Shown here: one piece after another, positions 52,172 through 59,626 of the stretch | How the letters are laid out: every line of letters starts with the position of its first letter | Numbering within the stretch: position 1 is the stretch's first letter | Source: JANYJZ01 sp964523395 | GTDB taxonomy: Bacteria; Bacteroidota; Ignavibacteria; UBA10030; SZUA-254 | NCBI GenBank assembly: GCA_964523395.1 | Contig: CAZFXS010000007.1 | Location: 1-64,000, forward strand | Length of the DNA stretch: 64,000 nt | Direction of reading: 5' to 3' | Translations under genes and position numbers: made by a program | Notes under the pieces: generated by a model | What the model saw: only the letters and a program-made list of their open reading frames with translations | Database searches by the model: none | Told to the model about the DNA's origin: nothing

Positions 52172-53557
52172 TTATTTAAACTGTTTAACGTCGATCTGAA
52201 ACTCTTCAATTTTTCTGTAGATTGTTTTCCGGTCTATGTCCATGAGGCGGGAGGCCTGGTTAAGGTTCCCCTTGCATTGTTGCAGAATGCGGATAAGGTA
52301 TTTTTTTTCCGCATCGCCAACGATCCGCTGGATATATTTTTTGAAAGGAAGTAGGGGTGTGATTTCTTCCAGAGGTTCATCACCTGCAAATTGTGGTGAC
52401 GCAATTTCCAGTCGAGTGACGGTATTTCCTTCGGTTTTAATAATGGCGCGCTTGATGAGATTTTCCAGTTCGCGGATGTTGCCTTTCCAGGAGTAGTTCA
52501 TCATGTCATGAATGCACGAAGGGGAAAAGCCCGTGATCTCTTTCGAGGACAATGATCTGTGCCTTTCGAGAAAGTGCTCCGCCAGAATAGGGATATCTTC
52601 GAGCCGCTCACGGAGAGGAGGCAGTGTCAACGGAAATACGTTCAACCGGTAGTATAAATCCTCCCGGAATGTTCCTTCCGCCGACATGGATTCAAGATTG
52701 CGGTTTGTCGCGGCAATAATCCGGACATCGATCGTGAGGGGGGTATTGCTTCCCAACCGTACGATTTGTTTTTCCTGAAGGACCCGCAGGAGTTTTGTCT
52801 GCAAGTTCATCGGGATATCAGCAATCTCATCCAAAAAAATTGTCCCTCCGTTTGCTTCTTCAAATTTGCCGATGCGCTGTTTTGCAGCCCCGGTAAAGGC
52901 CCCTTTTTCATGACCGAATAATTCACCCTCAAGAAGAGTATCAGGGATCGCAGAACATTGAACAGGAATAAACGGCATGGCTTTGCGTGGGCTATTGAAA
53001 TGGATCGCTTTCGCCAGCAGTTCTTTGCCGGTACCTGTTTCACCTAAAATAAGTACTGTGACATCAGTTGCGGCCACCTGGTTCACCAGTTTAAAAATCT
53101 GCTTCATCTTATCGTTCCGGCTGACGATGTTGGAAAAATTGGCTTCCGAATGAATAAGATTACGCAAATATTCGAGCTCCCTGGTTTTGGAACTATCCTC
53201 CAATGCCCTGGCCACTTTGAATAAGAGTTCATCGTTGTTGCATGGTTTCGTGATATAATCGTATGCACCATGTCGTATCGCGTCAACCGCGGTCTGAATC
53301 GACCCGAATCCCGTTATCATCATCACAGAAAGAGCCGGCATCTGACTTTTAATTTGCTGTAATAACTGAATGCCATTGATCCCCTCCATCACAAGGTCAG
53401 AAAGTACAAGATCAAAGTTCGAAGCTGCCAAGAGCTCAAGTGCTTCCTTACCATTTGTTGTTGTTGTCGTTGTGTAACCGGCATCCTGAAGGAGAGCTAC
53501 GGTCGCAAGCCGGAATGCTTTATCATCGTCAACAATAAGAATGCGGGCTGGTTTCAT
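52172..53557 (-). CDS. NtrC-family sigma-54-dependent response regulator
   Basis: Transcription activator of 461 residues: receiver (Asp54 in LVLSDLVMEG, Lys in YITKP), AAA+ domain with Walker A GETGTGKE (172-179) and the sigma-54 contact GAFTGA (219-224), Walker B FLDEI, and a C-terminal Fis-type helix-turn-helix (NLNQASRLMDIDRKTIYRKI). All motifs needed to drive sigma-54 polymerase are present. It overlaps the kinase gene by 4 bp and is last in the six-gene operon; sigma-54-like promoters flank the operon, so it probably controls its neighbours. Confidence 0.93.
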   Translation of the reverse strand: MKPARILIVDDDKAFRLATVALLQDAGYTTTTTTNGKEALELLAASNFDLVLSDLVMEGINGIQLLQQIKSQMPALSVMMITGFGSIQTAVDAIRHGAYDYITKPCNNDELLFKVARALEDSSKTRELEYLRNLIHSEANFSNIVSRNDKMKQIFKLVNQVAATDVTVLILGETGTGKELLAKAIHFNSPRKAMPFIPVQCSAIPDTLLEGELFGHEKGAFTGAAKQRIGKFEEANGGTIFLDEIADIPMNLQTKLLRVLQEKQIVRLGSNTPLTIDVRIIAATNRNLESMSAEGTFREDLYYRLNVFPLTLPPLRERLEDIPILAEHFLERHRSLSSKEITGFSPSCIHDMMNYSWKGNIRELENLIKRAIIKTEGNTVTRLEIASPQFAGDEPLEEITPLLPFKKYIQRIVGDAEKKYLIRILQQCKGNLNQASRLMDIDRKTIYRKIEEFQIDVKQFK

Positions 53558-55404
53558 GTTTTTGTCGTATTCTGTTGATGTGGTAAATGTACCCTGGGAA
53601 ATACTAATAGGAACGTGGTGCCAATGCCGGGTGTGCTCTTCACCGAGATCGATCCGTTGTGTTGTTTAACAATTCCATAGGTGACGCTGAGCCCGAGGCC
53701 TACGCCGCTTACTTTGCTTTTGGTGGTAAAAAAAGCATCGAATATCCTGTGAATATTTTGAGGAGGAATTCCTGTGCCGGTATCGGAAACGACAATCTGA
53801 ACTGACCCATTGACGACTGAGGTTTCAATGGATAAGACTCCGCCGTCCGTCATCGCGTCCCGCGCATTTAAAATGAGGTTAATAAATACCTGCTTGAGCT
53901 TATCGGGAGAACCCATTATTGCAGGTGGCGGTGAACAAAACGAAACTTTTGTCTCAATTCCGGTTTGACGAAACATCTCGGACGATGACGCGAGCACATC
54001 GCTGATGATAGTATGCAAAGATATTTCTTCACCTTGCTCCGGTTGTGTCATCGAACTTCTGTACACGTTCAGCAATTGTTTTGTCAGGCGGGCGAGGCGC
54101 TCCATTTCCTCGTGAGCGACCTCGATCAATTCCCGGTCAGCCGTTGAAGCAGAACTCCGTTTCAACGCAGTTTGAAGGCAACTCAAAACATTATGGATGG
54201 GGTTGTTAATTTCATGTGACAATTGGGCTGTCAGTCTGCCGGTTGCCGCCAGCCGTTCGGATTTTACAAGTTCCTCCTGTGTCTCCTCCAGCTTTTGTAA
54301 TGCATTCTCCAAATCCTTATTTCTATCCGCGAGCTGGCGAACTTTTTCCTTAAGAGAGCGGCTCATTTCCTGAAACTGTTCAGCGAGAAATTTTAACTCC
54401 TTGCTGGTAGGGACTTCCAATTGGATGTCGTAATTTCCCTTGCTTACTTCCGCGGTGCCTCTGACAAGTGCCGCAATGGGCCGTGTAATGCTTTGAGAAA
54501 TTAAAAAACCAATCCCGATGGTAACAATAAGGACGGCTCCGGCGATAACAAGAAACGTCCGTTGAACAGGTTCCAATGCCGCACGCACTTCCTGGTTAAT
54601 AGATTTTACGATCATGAGCTGTATAGCGTGAGGTACGCGTGTTGTCTTCGTTGATCCGGTTAAAGGCAATATTGTACCGCCAAAAAAATCATCCGGTGTG
54701 GTAATTATATGAATATCGATAGAGTCGCGGGGAGCACGTTCTATAATGTACCGTGCAGCCGTATACCATTTACTTAACTCTGTCATGGTACCGGATGGAA
54801 GAGTTGACCCTGTCATGGTACCATCTGTCATCAGTAACAAATCATTAGCGGTCATTGATTTAATGGACTGCAAATCGGTTTCGCGGATATTAAATCCGAC
54901 AGTGACGGTTCCAATAAGGTCGAACCCAACATAGACGGGAGAAGATGCCAGGCGAAACACTCCGGAAGCGAAGCTCCAGGTGTCAGTCGAGAGTTTTCCC
55001 TGAAGTGCAGGCCGGATTGAGGGGAGCAATGAGGGGTTCAGATCGGTCGGAATTCCCTGTACAAGGCACGCAAGCGATTTCCCTAGTGAATCGGTAATGA
55101 TAAAGAGGTCAGCGACTGTACTTTGTTGCAGTTCACTTGTAAGCTGCTGAGCAGTGTTCTTGTCTCCAATTTCGACAACTGCTTTCAGACGCGGAGTCTC
55201 GGCGACGATCTGGCATGATCTCCCAATTTCCTCGAGCCGGAGATTGTGCAATTCTCTGATTGTTGAATAATTGCTTCGAAGATTATCCGCGGTCCGGGTT
55301 TCAATATGTGCCCGCATCCAGTAATTCACCAAAAAATATCCGGCGATTAACAAACCGAATACGACTCCCCATATCGCAAGCAGTATGATATTGCGAAATC
55401 CCAT
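53554..55404 (-). CDS. Membrane sensor histidine kinase (NtrB/HydH-like)
   Basis: 616 residues. Helix 1 at 5-26, a large extracytoplasmic sensor of about 250 residues (30-280, Cache-like, DLFIITDSLGKSLACLV and LIGTVTVGFNI), helix 2 about 284-303, HAMP (304-356), coiled coil (358-385), phospho-acceptor His397 in QLSHEINNPIHNVLSCLQ and HATPase_c (NLILNARDAM, DTGTGIPPQ, GVGLGLSV). The HEINNP type is the group that pairs with NtrC-family regulators, here the next gene, overlap 4 bp. The periplasmic signal is unknown, but the genes before it encode periplasmic cytochrome and copper proteins. Confidence 0.9.
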   Translation of the reverse strand: MGFRNIILLAIWGVVFGLLIAGYFLVNYWMRAHIETRTADNLRSNYSTIRELHNLRLEEIGRSCQIVAETPRLKAVVEIGDKNTAQQLTSELQQSTVADLFIITDSLGKSLACLVQGIPTDLNPSLLPSIRPALQGKLSTDTWSFASGVFRLASSPVYVGFDLIGTVTVGFNIRETDLQSIKSMTANDLLLMTDGTMTGSTLPSGTMTELSKWYTAARYIIERAPRDSIDIHIITTPDDFFGGTILPLTGSTKTTRVPHAIQLMIVKSINQEVRAALEPVQRTFLVIAGAVLIVTIGIGFLISQSITRPIAALVRGTAEVSKGNYDIQLEVPTSKELKFLAEQFQEMSRSLKEKVRQLADRNKDLENALQKLEETQEELVKSERLAATGRLTAQLSHEINNPIHNVLSCLQTALKRSSASTADRELIEVAHEEMERLARLTKQLLNVYRSSMTQPEQGEEISLHTIISDVLASSSEMFRQTGIETKVSFCSPPPAIMGSPDKLKQVFINLILNARDAMTDGGVLSIETSVVNGSVQIVVSDTGTGIPPQNIHRIFDAFFTTKSKVSGVGLGLSVTYGIVKQHNGSISVKSTPGIGTTFLLVFPRVHLPHQQNTTKT

Positions 55405-55413
55405 TCCTGCTCC

Positions 55414-56646
55414 TCAAAAACTTATGACGGTTTGCACACCGACAACATCATCGTGAGGATCATCGGATAGTTTAAGAAGGATATTGCGTTGGTATACCAT
55501 TTTGACAAGAGTTTCTCTGTTTAGGCGGTAACCTGTCGCGAGTTCAACTCTTGTAACATCGTGATCCCACGTTCCGGAGTAGGAAGCGGTGCTGTAGTCT
55601 GGAAGATAGGTGACTGCGGTAATGCGGTTAAAATAGATGCCGCCGGCCCTGACGGCAAACGAAAGGCGCGGTAATGCTGTATACTTTCCTTCAATTGAAT
55701 ATCCGGTCGCACGGAGGCTTGTTCCATATACGTGTTCGAAGTTCCACGAATTGAAAAATGCTTCTCCGTAAAAAGAAAAATGATCAAAACTATAATCGAT
55801 ATCAGCACCGAAGGTTTCCTGCGTATATTCGGCTGGGTCATATTCGTATGCGTAACCGTACCCTGAATAATATGAATTGCTTTCCTGCAGAAACGGACCT
55901 TGAGCATATGAACCGCCGATCGTTAGACCTATCAACGGTGTAACAGACAGCCGAATGAATTTCCCGACGCCGTCATTTCCATTTAGTCCGTTAGCTGAGT
56001 AGTTGCTGGTCGCGCTGAGCATTCCGTTTGTCACAGCAATGGCATAATCAAAAATTCCGATTGAACCGTACACCTTGGCACCGATGTCATATAATCCTCT
56101 GTCGAGAATTCTCATTCCGTTTCCTGCAACGGTATACCGAGCGTCGGCTAGCCAGAGTTCATAATCAGATGTCCGGAGTGTTGTCCGGTGTTCGCGGGCG
56201 AGCGGTAATGAAAGAAATGGATTATTTTTGGGGTATCTTCGTTCACCCAGGCTTCCAAAGGGGATGTCAATCTGGCCCAATTCAATATTGATCGGGAGGG
56301 AAAAGAGGTCTGTGCACCTAACAGCAAACAAGTCGACGTACAATTCCCTGTCTTGTTCCATTCTTACACTCGAAAGAAAGAAAATATTTTCTGAAAGTTC
56401 CGCATCCGCAAACAAATCCCCGCGCCAGGCAAAGGTAGAATGCCCCCCGTTATAAGCGTATTGTGAATATCCATTTTGTGCTGAAATAAATGCTGCAGAT
56501 GCTTGTCCTCCAATATTTACCTGGGAGAAGAGGTGGTGGGGTGCGATAGCGAGCAAAAAGAGAACTACAGCACATACAGTCCAAAAGTGATTTTTTTTCG
56601 GAAACTCCATATTCTTACCACGATATTTACATGAAAAAATCGTCAT
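55414..56646 (-). CDS. Outer-membrane beta-barrel protein (porin-like)
   Basis: About 410 residues: signal peptide near residues 18-42 (FWTVCAVVLFLLAIAPHHLFSQ), then a body with alternating short strands, many Tyr/Gly/Ser residues (FAWRGDLFADAELSENIFFL, RLNRETLVKMVYQRNILL) and a C-terminal strand ending in Phe (QTVISF), as expected for a barrel inserted by BamA. The ATG at 56646 overlaps the preceding stop (ATGA); an ATG at 56610 gives a tighter signal peptide. Substrate unknown. In the operon it sits between the cupredoxin and the kinase, so it may be a porin for a small molecule or part of an electron conduit. Confidence 0.7.
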   Translation of the reverse strand: MTIFSCKYRGKNMEFPKKNHFWTVCAVVLFLLAIAPHHLFSQVNIGGQASAAFISAQNGYSQYAYNGGHSTFAWRGDLFADAELSENIFFLSSVRMEQDRELYVDLFAVRCTDLFSLPINIELGQIDIPFGSLGERRYPKNNPFLSLPLAREHRTTLRTSDYELWLADARYTVAGNGMRILDRGLYDIGAKVYGSIGIFDYAIAVTNGMLSATSNYSANGLNGNDGVGKFIRLSVTPLIGLTIGGSYAQGPFLQESNSYYSGYGYAYEYDPAEYTQETFGADIDYSFDHFSFYGEAFFNSWNFEHVYGTSLRATGYSIEGKYTALPRLSFAVRAGGIYFNRITAVTYLPDYSTASYSGTWDHDVTRVELATGYRLNRETLVKMVYQRNILLKLSDDPHDDVVGVQTVISF

Positions 56647-57383
56647 GGGAAATTAATGTAAACAGTTTCATCACTTTTAACAGTAATTTTTCGTGTTTCG
56701 ACACGTTTTCTGCCGTACCAAAAACTGATGTCATATCTTCCTTCCGGTACCCCGGTCAGTGAAAAATTACCATCATCGTCTGGAATGGTAAAATACGGGT
56801 GATCAAAGACAAGGATCGTGGCGTACATATATGAATGAATATCGCAATACACGTTGACGATTCCCGGTTTGTCGAACCTTACTGATTTTTGTTCTCCGAG
56901 AGGATATCTTCCCAAATCAAATTCCTTCGGCTGGGAATAAGAAAAAACATTGTGGAATAAGTTATCGCTGTTGGGAAAATCCACGGTTGTCCCGGCCTGC
57001 ACAGGTAATACTAATGGCCGGAAGACAATCTGGTACTGGTTGAGCACAGGTCGGGTCTCAGGCGGGCTGAAGGGTATCTTTTCCTTGAGCCCTTCAAGAT
57101 ATACCACTGCCACTTCAGACAACCGGAATGGTTTAACTGGCTCTGCGGCATGGTGATGAGTATCGTAACGGAGAAGCTTTTTCCCCCGGAGGATATCATC
57201 CGCAACACCTTCTGTGGGGGTAAGGACTCTGCCAAGAATAATTCCTGTACGGCTTATTTGGTTTTCCTGAGCAAGCATCGGAATTGACGAAGCGACAAGA
57301 ATACATAACAGACCCCGAACGGATGAAAATTTAATCAGAAATCTGCCGGCAGAGGAGAAAAAAGTAAAAACTGAAGGCGTCAC
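56643..57383 (-). CDS. Periplasmic cupredoxin with carboxypeptidase-regulatory-like domain (second copy)
   Basis: 246 residues; signal peptide ends at LAQ (39). Type-1 copper ligand candidates His144 (LFHNVF), Cys180, His183 and Met186 (CDIHSYM). A C-terminal regulatory-like sandwich has GNFSLTGVPEGRYDISFWYG. Architecture and the FPNSDNLFHNVFSYS loop are homologous to the protein at 15337-16149. A His-triplet (THHHAA, near 76-80) could bind metal as well. Gap of 81 bp to the upstream cytochrome gene; overlaps the barrel gene by 4 bp. Probably passes electrons to or from the cytochrome. Confidence 0.78.
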   Translation of the reverse strand: MTPSVFTFFSSAGRFLIKFSSVRGLLCILVASSIPMLAQENQISRTGIILGRVLTPTEGVADDILRGKKLLRYDTHHHAAEPVKPFRLSEVAVVYLEGLKEKIPFSPPETRPVLNQYQIVFRPLVLPVQAGTTVDFPNSDNLFHNVFSYSQPKEFDLGRYPLGEQKSVRFDKPGIVNVYCDIHSYMYATILVFDHPYFTIPDDDGNFSLTGVPEGRYDISFWYGRKRVETRKITVKSDETVYINFP

Positions 57384-57464
57384 GGTGTTTTTTCAGCAAT
57401 TGTCGGAATAATGTACGCCTTTTGATTTGGAAAATCAATGTAGCAGCTCATTACAGAGCAAGAG

Positions 57465-57887
57465 TTAATTATTTTTTGCCCCTTCGTCGATCCACTTCGC
57501 GATTCGAGAGATCGTAGAATCGGGAAGGTACGGTCCGCCAAGGGGCATTCTGTTGCCAAACGGCGGAGTAGGCGAAACCTTCCGAATTAAAATGCTTGAA
57601 TCGGCATTTCCGGAAATAATAGCGGGACCGTGGTCACCCCCGACCAACAGCCCTTGCACTGTATGGACTGATAACCCCGACGTCCCGCCATGACACCCGG
57701 CGCAGCCGTATTGCGAAAAGATCGGAAGTATATGTTGCTGAAACGAAACCTCGCCGGACCCCGAACTGCCTCCGCTTGGCGGCGCTGCAGGTGAATCGCC
57801 GCACCCATACCAGCCGAGAAGGACTATTCCAGCAAAAACAACAAAAGTGTGCCGTGTCAAGAATGAGTACATTCGGGAGCTAATCAT
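57465..57887 (-). CDS. Cytochrome c-type lipoprotein
   Basis: About 140 residues; start at 57887 overlaps the upstream stop by 8 bp and gives a lipoprotein signal (HTFVVFAGIVLLGWYGC, Cys29). After a Gly/Ser linker comes one haem motif CAGCH (Cys62, Cys65, His66) and a PSCyt1-like fold (FQQHILPIFSQYGCAGC ... NRMPLGGPYLPDSTISRIAK), with the axial Met in the RMPLGG segment. Anchored in a membrane and facing the periplasm or the surface. Longer upstream frame is out of context and unlikely. Confidence 0.8.
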   Translation of the reverse strand: MISSRMYSFLTRHTFVVFAGIVLLGWYGCGDSPAAPPSGGSSGSGEVSFQQHILPIFSQYGCAGCHGGTSGLSVHTVQGLLVGGDHGPAIISGNADSSILIRKVSPTPPFGNRMPLGGPYLPDSTISRIAKWIDEGAKNN

Positions 57888-58617
57888 CTTCGCCATCATG
57901 GTCATTATCCTCAAATATCCTGATTGAAGATTTGATGTTCTCATTGATTGTCTGCTCCTGATCTGAAACGCGCGGATCGAGAATTGAAGATCCGCCTGGT
58001 GTGCGAAACCATCTACCGGTGTCGATAAGCATTGTAACATTAACGGTAGGTTCCGTGTCGCTAATGACGATGGGAGGTTCGAATTCGAATTCCTGTTCTT
58101 CGTTGACGCGACTGCGGAAAACAAAAGGTTCACCGGAATTTCCATTTGGATATACTGTTCCTTCAATGATAATACTGTAGCGCTCGCCAGCGAGAAAATC
58201 ATCGAATTGAGGGCGGTCCATGGGCGGAACCATGGCCATATCCTCGTTCTCTACGCGATGGACTTCGAACTCGATTTCCCGGTACGTTCTCGGCGGAACC
58301 CCGCTCACACCGATTTGCTGCATCGCACCATTCAGTTCAAGCTGAAGAACCATCGGCAACGTGCGGAAGGTCAGGCTGTCATCGGAGTTTTTGAAGCGGA
58401 TGTTCCTGAGAACGACGCGCGCTCGTGTGATACGGAGAGAATCTATGCCTACACCCGCTGTACCGAAGACAGGATGCTGTTTTTGCAGCATAGTGGTGCT
58501 GTTAACAGTTTTTACTGAGAGGCTTACTGTTCCACCGCCGGCCGGACCGGTTGAAGGATCCTGACAACCTGCTGCTATCAAAACGATACAGAGCATCAAT
58601 GCTGAAAGACGAATCAT
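57880..58617 (-). CDS. Lipoprotein with DUF4382-like beta-sandwich
   Basis: About 245 residues: signal MIRLSALMLCIVLIAAGC with lipobox Cys18 and an AAAGGA site before the ATG at 58617. The mature part resembles DUF4382 domains (TVSLSVKTVN, IDSLRITRARVVLRNIRF, LPMVLQLELNG, GVPPRTYREIEFEVHRVE). It ends in a very acidic tail (EDNDHDGEDD) that might bind cations. First gene of the six-gene operon, with a sigma-54-like promoter about 40 bp upstream. Function unknown. Confidence 0.8.
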   Translation of the reverse strand: MIRLSALMLCIVLIAAGCQDPSTGPAGGGTVSLSVKTVNSTTMLQKQHPVFGTAGVGIDSLRITRARVVLRNIRFKNSDDSLTFRTLPMVLQLELNGAMQQIGVSGVPPRTYREIEFEVHRVENEDMAMVPPMDRPQFDDFLAGERYSIIIEGTVYPNGNSGEPFVFRSRVNEEQEFEFEPPIVISDTEPTVNVTMLIDTGRWFRTPGGSSILDPRVSDQEQTINENIKSSIRIFEDNDHDGEDD

Positions 58618-58658
58618 TGGATATTCCTTTATCAATAAATAATGTTTTGCCATAGTAA

Positions 58659-58674
58659 CTCAAAATCCGTACCA
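58659..58674 (-). promoter_or_regulatory. Sigma-54-like promoter of the six-gene envelope operon
   Basis: Minus strand TGGTACG (58674-58668), four bases, TTGAG (58663-58659). -24 element agrees with TGGYACR; -12 lacks the C of TTGC, as in the cargo 3 promoter. The start site would be near 58648, 30 bases before the start codon at 58617. Confidence 0.42.
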
Positions 58675-58757
58675 GGTTCTTACTTAGTTAAAGATGGCAT
58701 TCCTAGCGCTATTTTTGAACTGAATTCCCAATAGTAGCACTCGCTAGTTGTTTATCC

Positions 58758-58813
58758 TGTGGAATTCATACCACATACTAACAGCAGATTGGATGCTAAG
58801 TGTGGAATACATG
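58758..58813. promoter_or_regulatory. TGTGGAAT motif pair upstream of the envelope operon
   Basis: TGTGGAAT at 58758-58765 with a facing CCACA at 58771-58775, and a second TGTGGAATACATG at 58801-58813 that is identical to the extended site upstream of cargo 3. It lies 85-155 bp upstream of the sigma-54-like element. The gap 58618-59011 (394 bp) contains these sites and the ribosome site of the next plus-strand gene; I see no additional gene. Confidence 0.5.
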
Positions 58814-59011
58814 GGACAGGGTATTACGATGGGGTAAATAAAAAAAGAGGTGTTTTTATAGTTTTGAGTGGCGACTTAATGCTTGCGGTCGCAAGGGTAT
58901 CGTGACAGTTATCAAGAGGGCCTTCTTTGACAACGAGAAACTTAGCTCTTTAGTTGAAAATAAACAGTCTGTATTTCAGACAGCATGGTGTTCGTTATAA
59001 GGAGAATCGAA

Positions 59012-59425
59012 ATGACACATAGTTACCGTTTCACAGTCCTGCTTCTTGTTATGGGTGTTGCGGCCCTGTCTCTCTCATCGGGATGCAGCAGTAGTTCGAA
59101 CCCGCTTGCGGCATTTCAACCGGAAATCAGGAATAACGCGGACAGTTTTGAGTTCCAGGCCACAGGGATTACCAATGTATCGACAACCGTCGAGTATCTC
59201 TGGCAAAACAGCGGATCGAGGGCCACGATCAACCAGTCGTCGGCGATTACAGGTGGCTCTGCGGTTGTGCAGTTGTTTGGCCCTGACAGTGTGGAACAAT
59301 ACTCCAGCAGTTTAGCTACGAATGGCACGTTCCAAAGTGATACCTCTACTGCCGGTACCTGGCGCATCCGTGTCACGCTTACGGGACTGAACGGAACGCT
59401 GAACTTCCGGGCTCAAAAGCTGTGA
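59012..59425 (+). CDS. Small lipoprotein, beta-rich
   Basis: About 137 residues: AAGGAG ribosome site, signal THSYRFTVLLLVMGVAALSL with lipobox Cys25 (SSGCSSSSN). The mature part (about 105 residues) is beta-rich and lacks charged clusters (EFQATGITNVSTTVEYLWQN, GTWRIRVTLTGLNGTLNFRA), perhaps a single sandwich. No family recognised. It is divergent from the envelope operon and shares its upstream region, so it might be under the same control. Confidence 0.7.
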   Translation: MTHSYRFTVLLLVMGVAALSLSSGCSSSSNPLAAFQPEIRNNADSFEFQATGITNVSTTVEYLWQNSGSRATINQSSAITGGSAVVQLFGPDSVEQYSSSLATNGTFQSDTSTAGTWRIRVTLTGLNGTLNFRAQKL

Positions 59426-59512
59426 TTGGCAGCTTATAGTCCTATAAAAATAAATGAGGCACGCAAAATAGTTCCTGCGCACCTCATATTGTTTACATAT
59501 CATTAAACACTG

Positions 59513-59541
59513 TCGGCACGCCGGGTTGCCCGACGTGCCGA
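59513..59541. terminator. Hairpin between the lipoprotein gene and nrdJ
   Basis: TCGGCACG (59513-59520) and CGTGCCGA (59534-59541) with CGGG/CCCG pairing inside the loop. It lies in the 200-bp gap between convergent stops. Two further small inverted repeats (about 59597-59647) overlap the end of nrdJ. It probably terminates both transcripts. Confidence 0.6.
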
Positions 59542-59626
59542 TGCTAAATCGGTGAATCTGTTATTTCAGCCTATGAACATCCGGAAGTTTCTCCGTCCCG
59601 CTGCAAAGAAGCGGGATGTCGAAACA

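Noticed and set aside
58870..58895. TGGCGAC...TTGC on the plus strand before the lipoprotein gene at 59012, as a sigma-54 promoter
   Set aside because: The GG-to-GC distance does not fit the sigma-54 requirement and the gene start is about 120 bp away.
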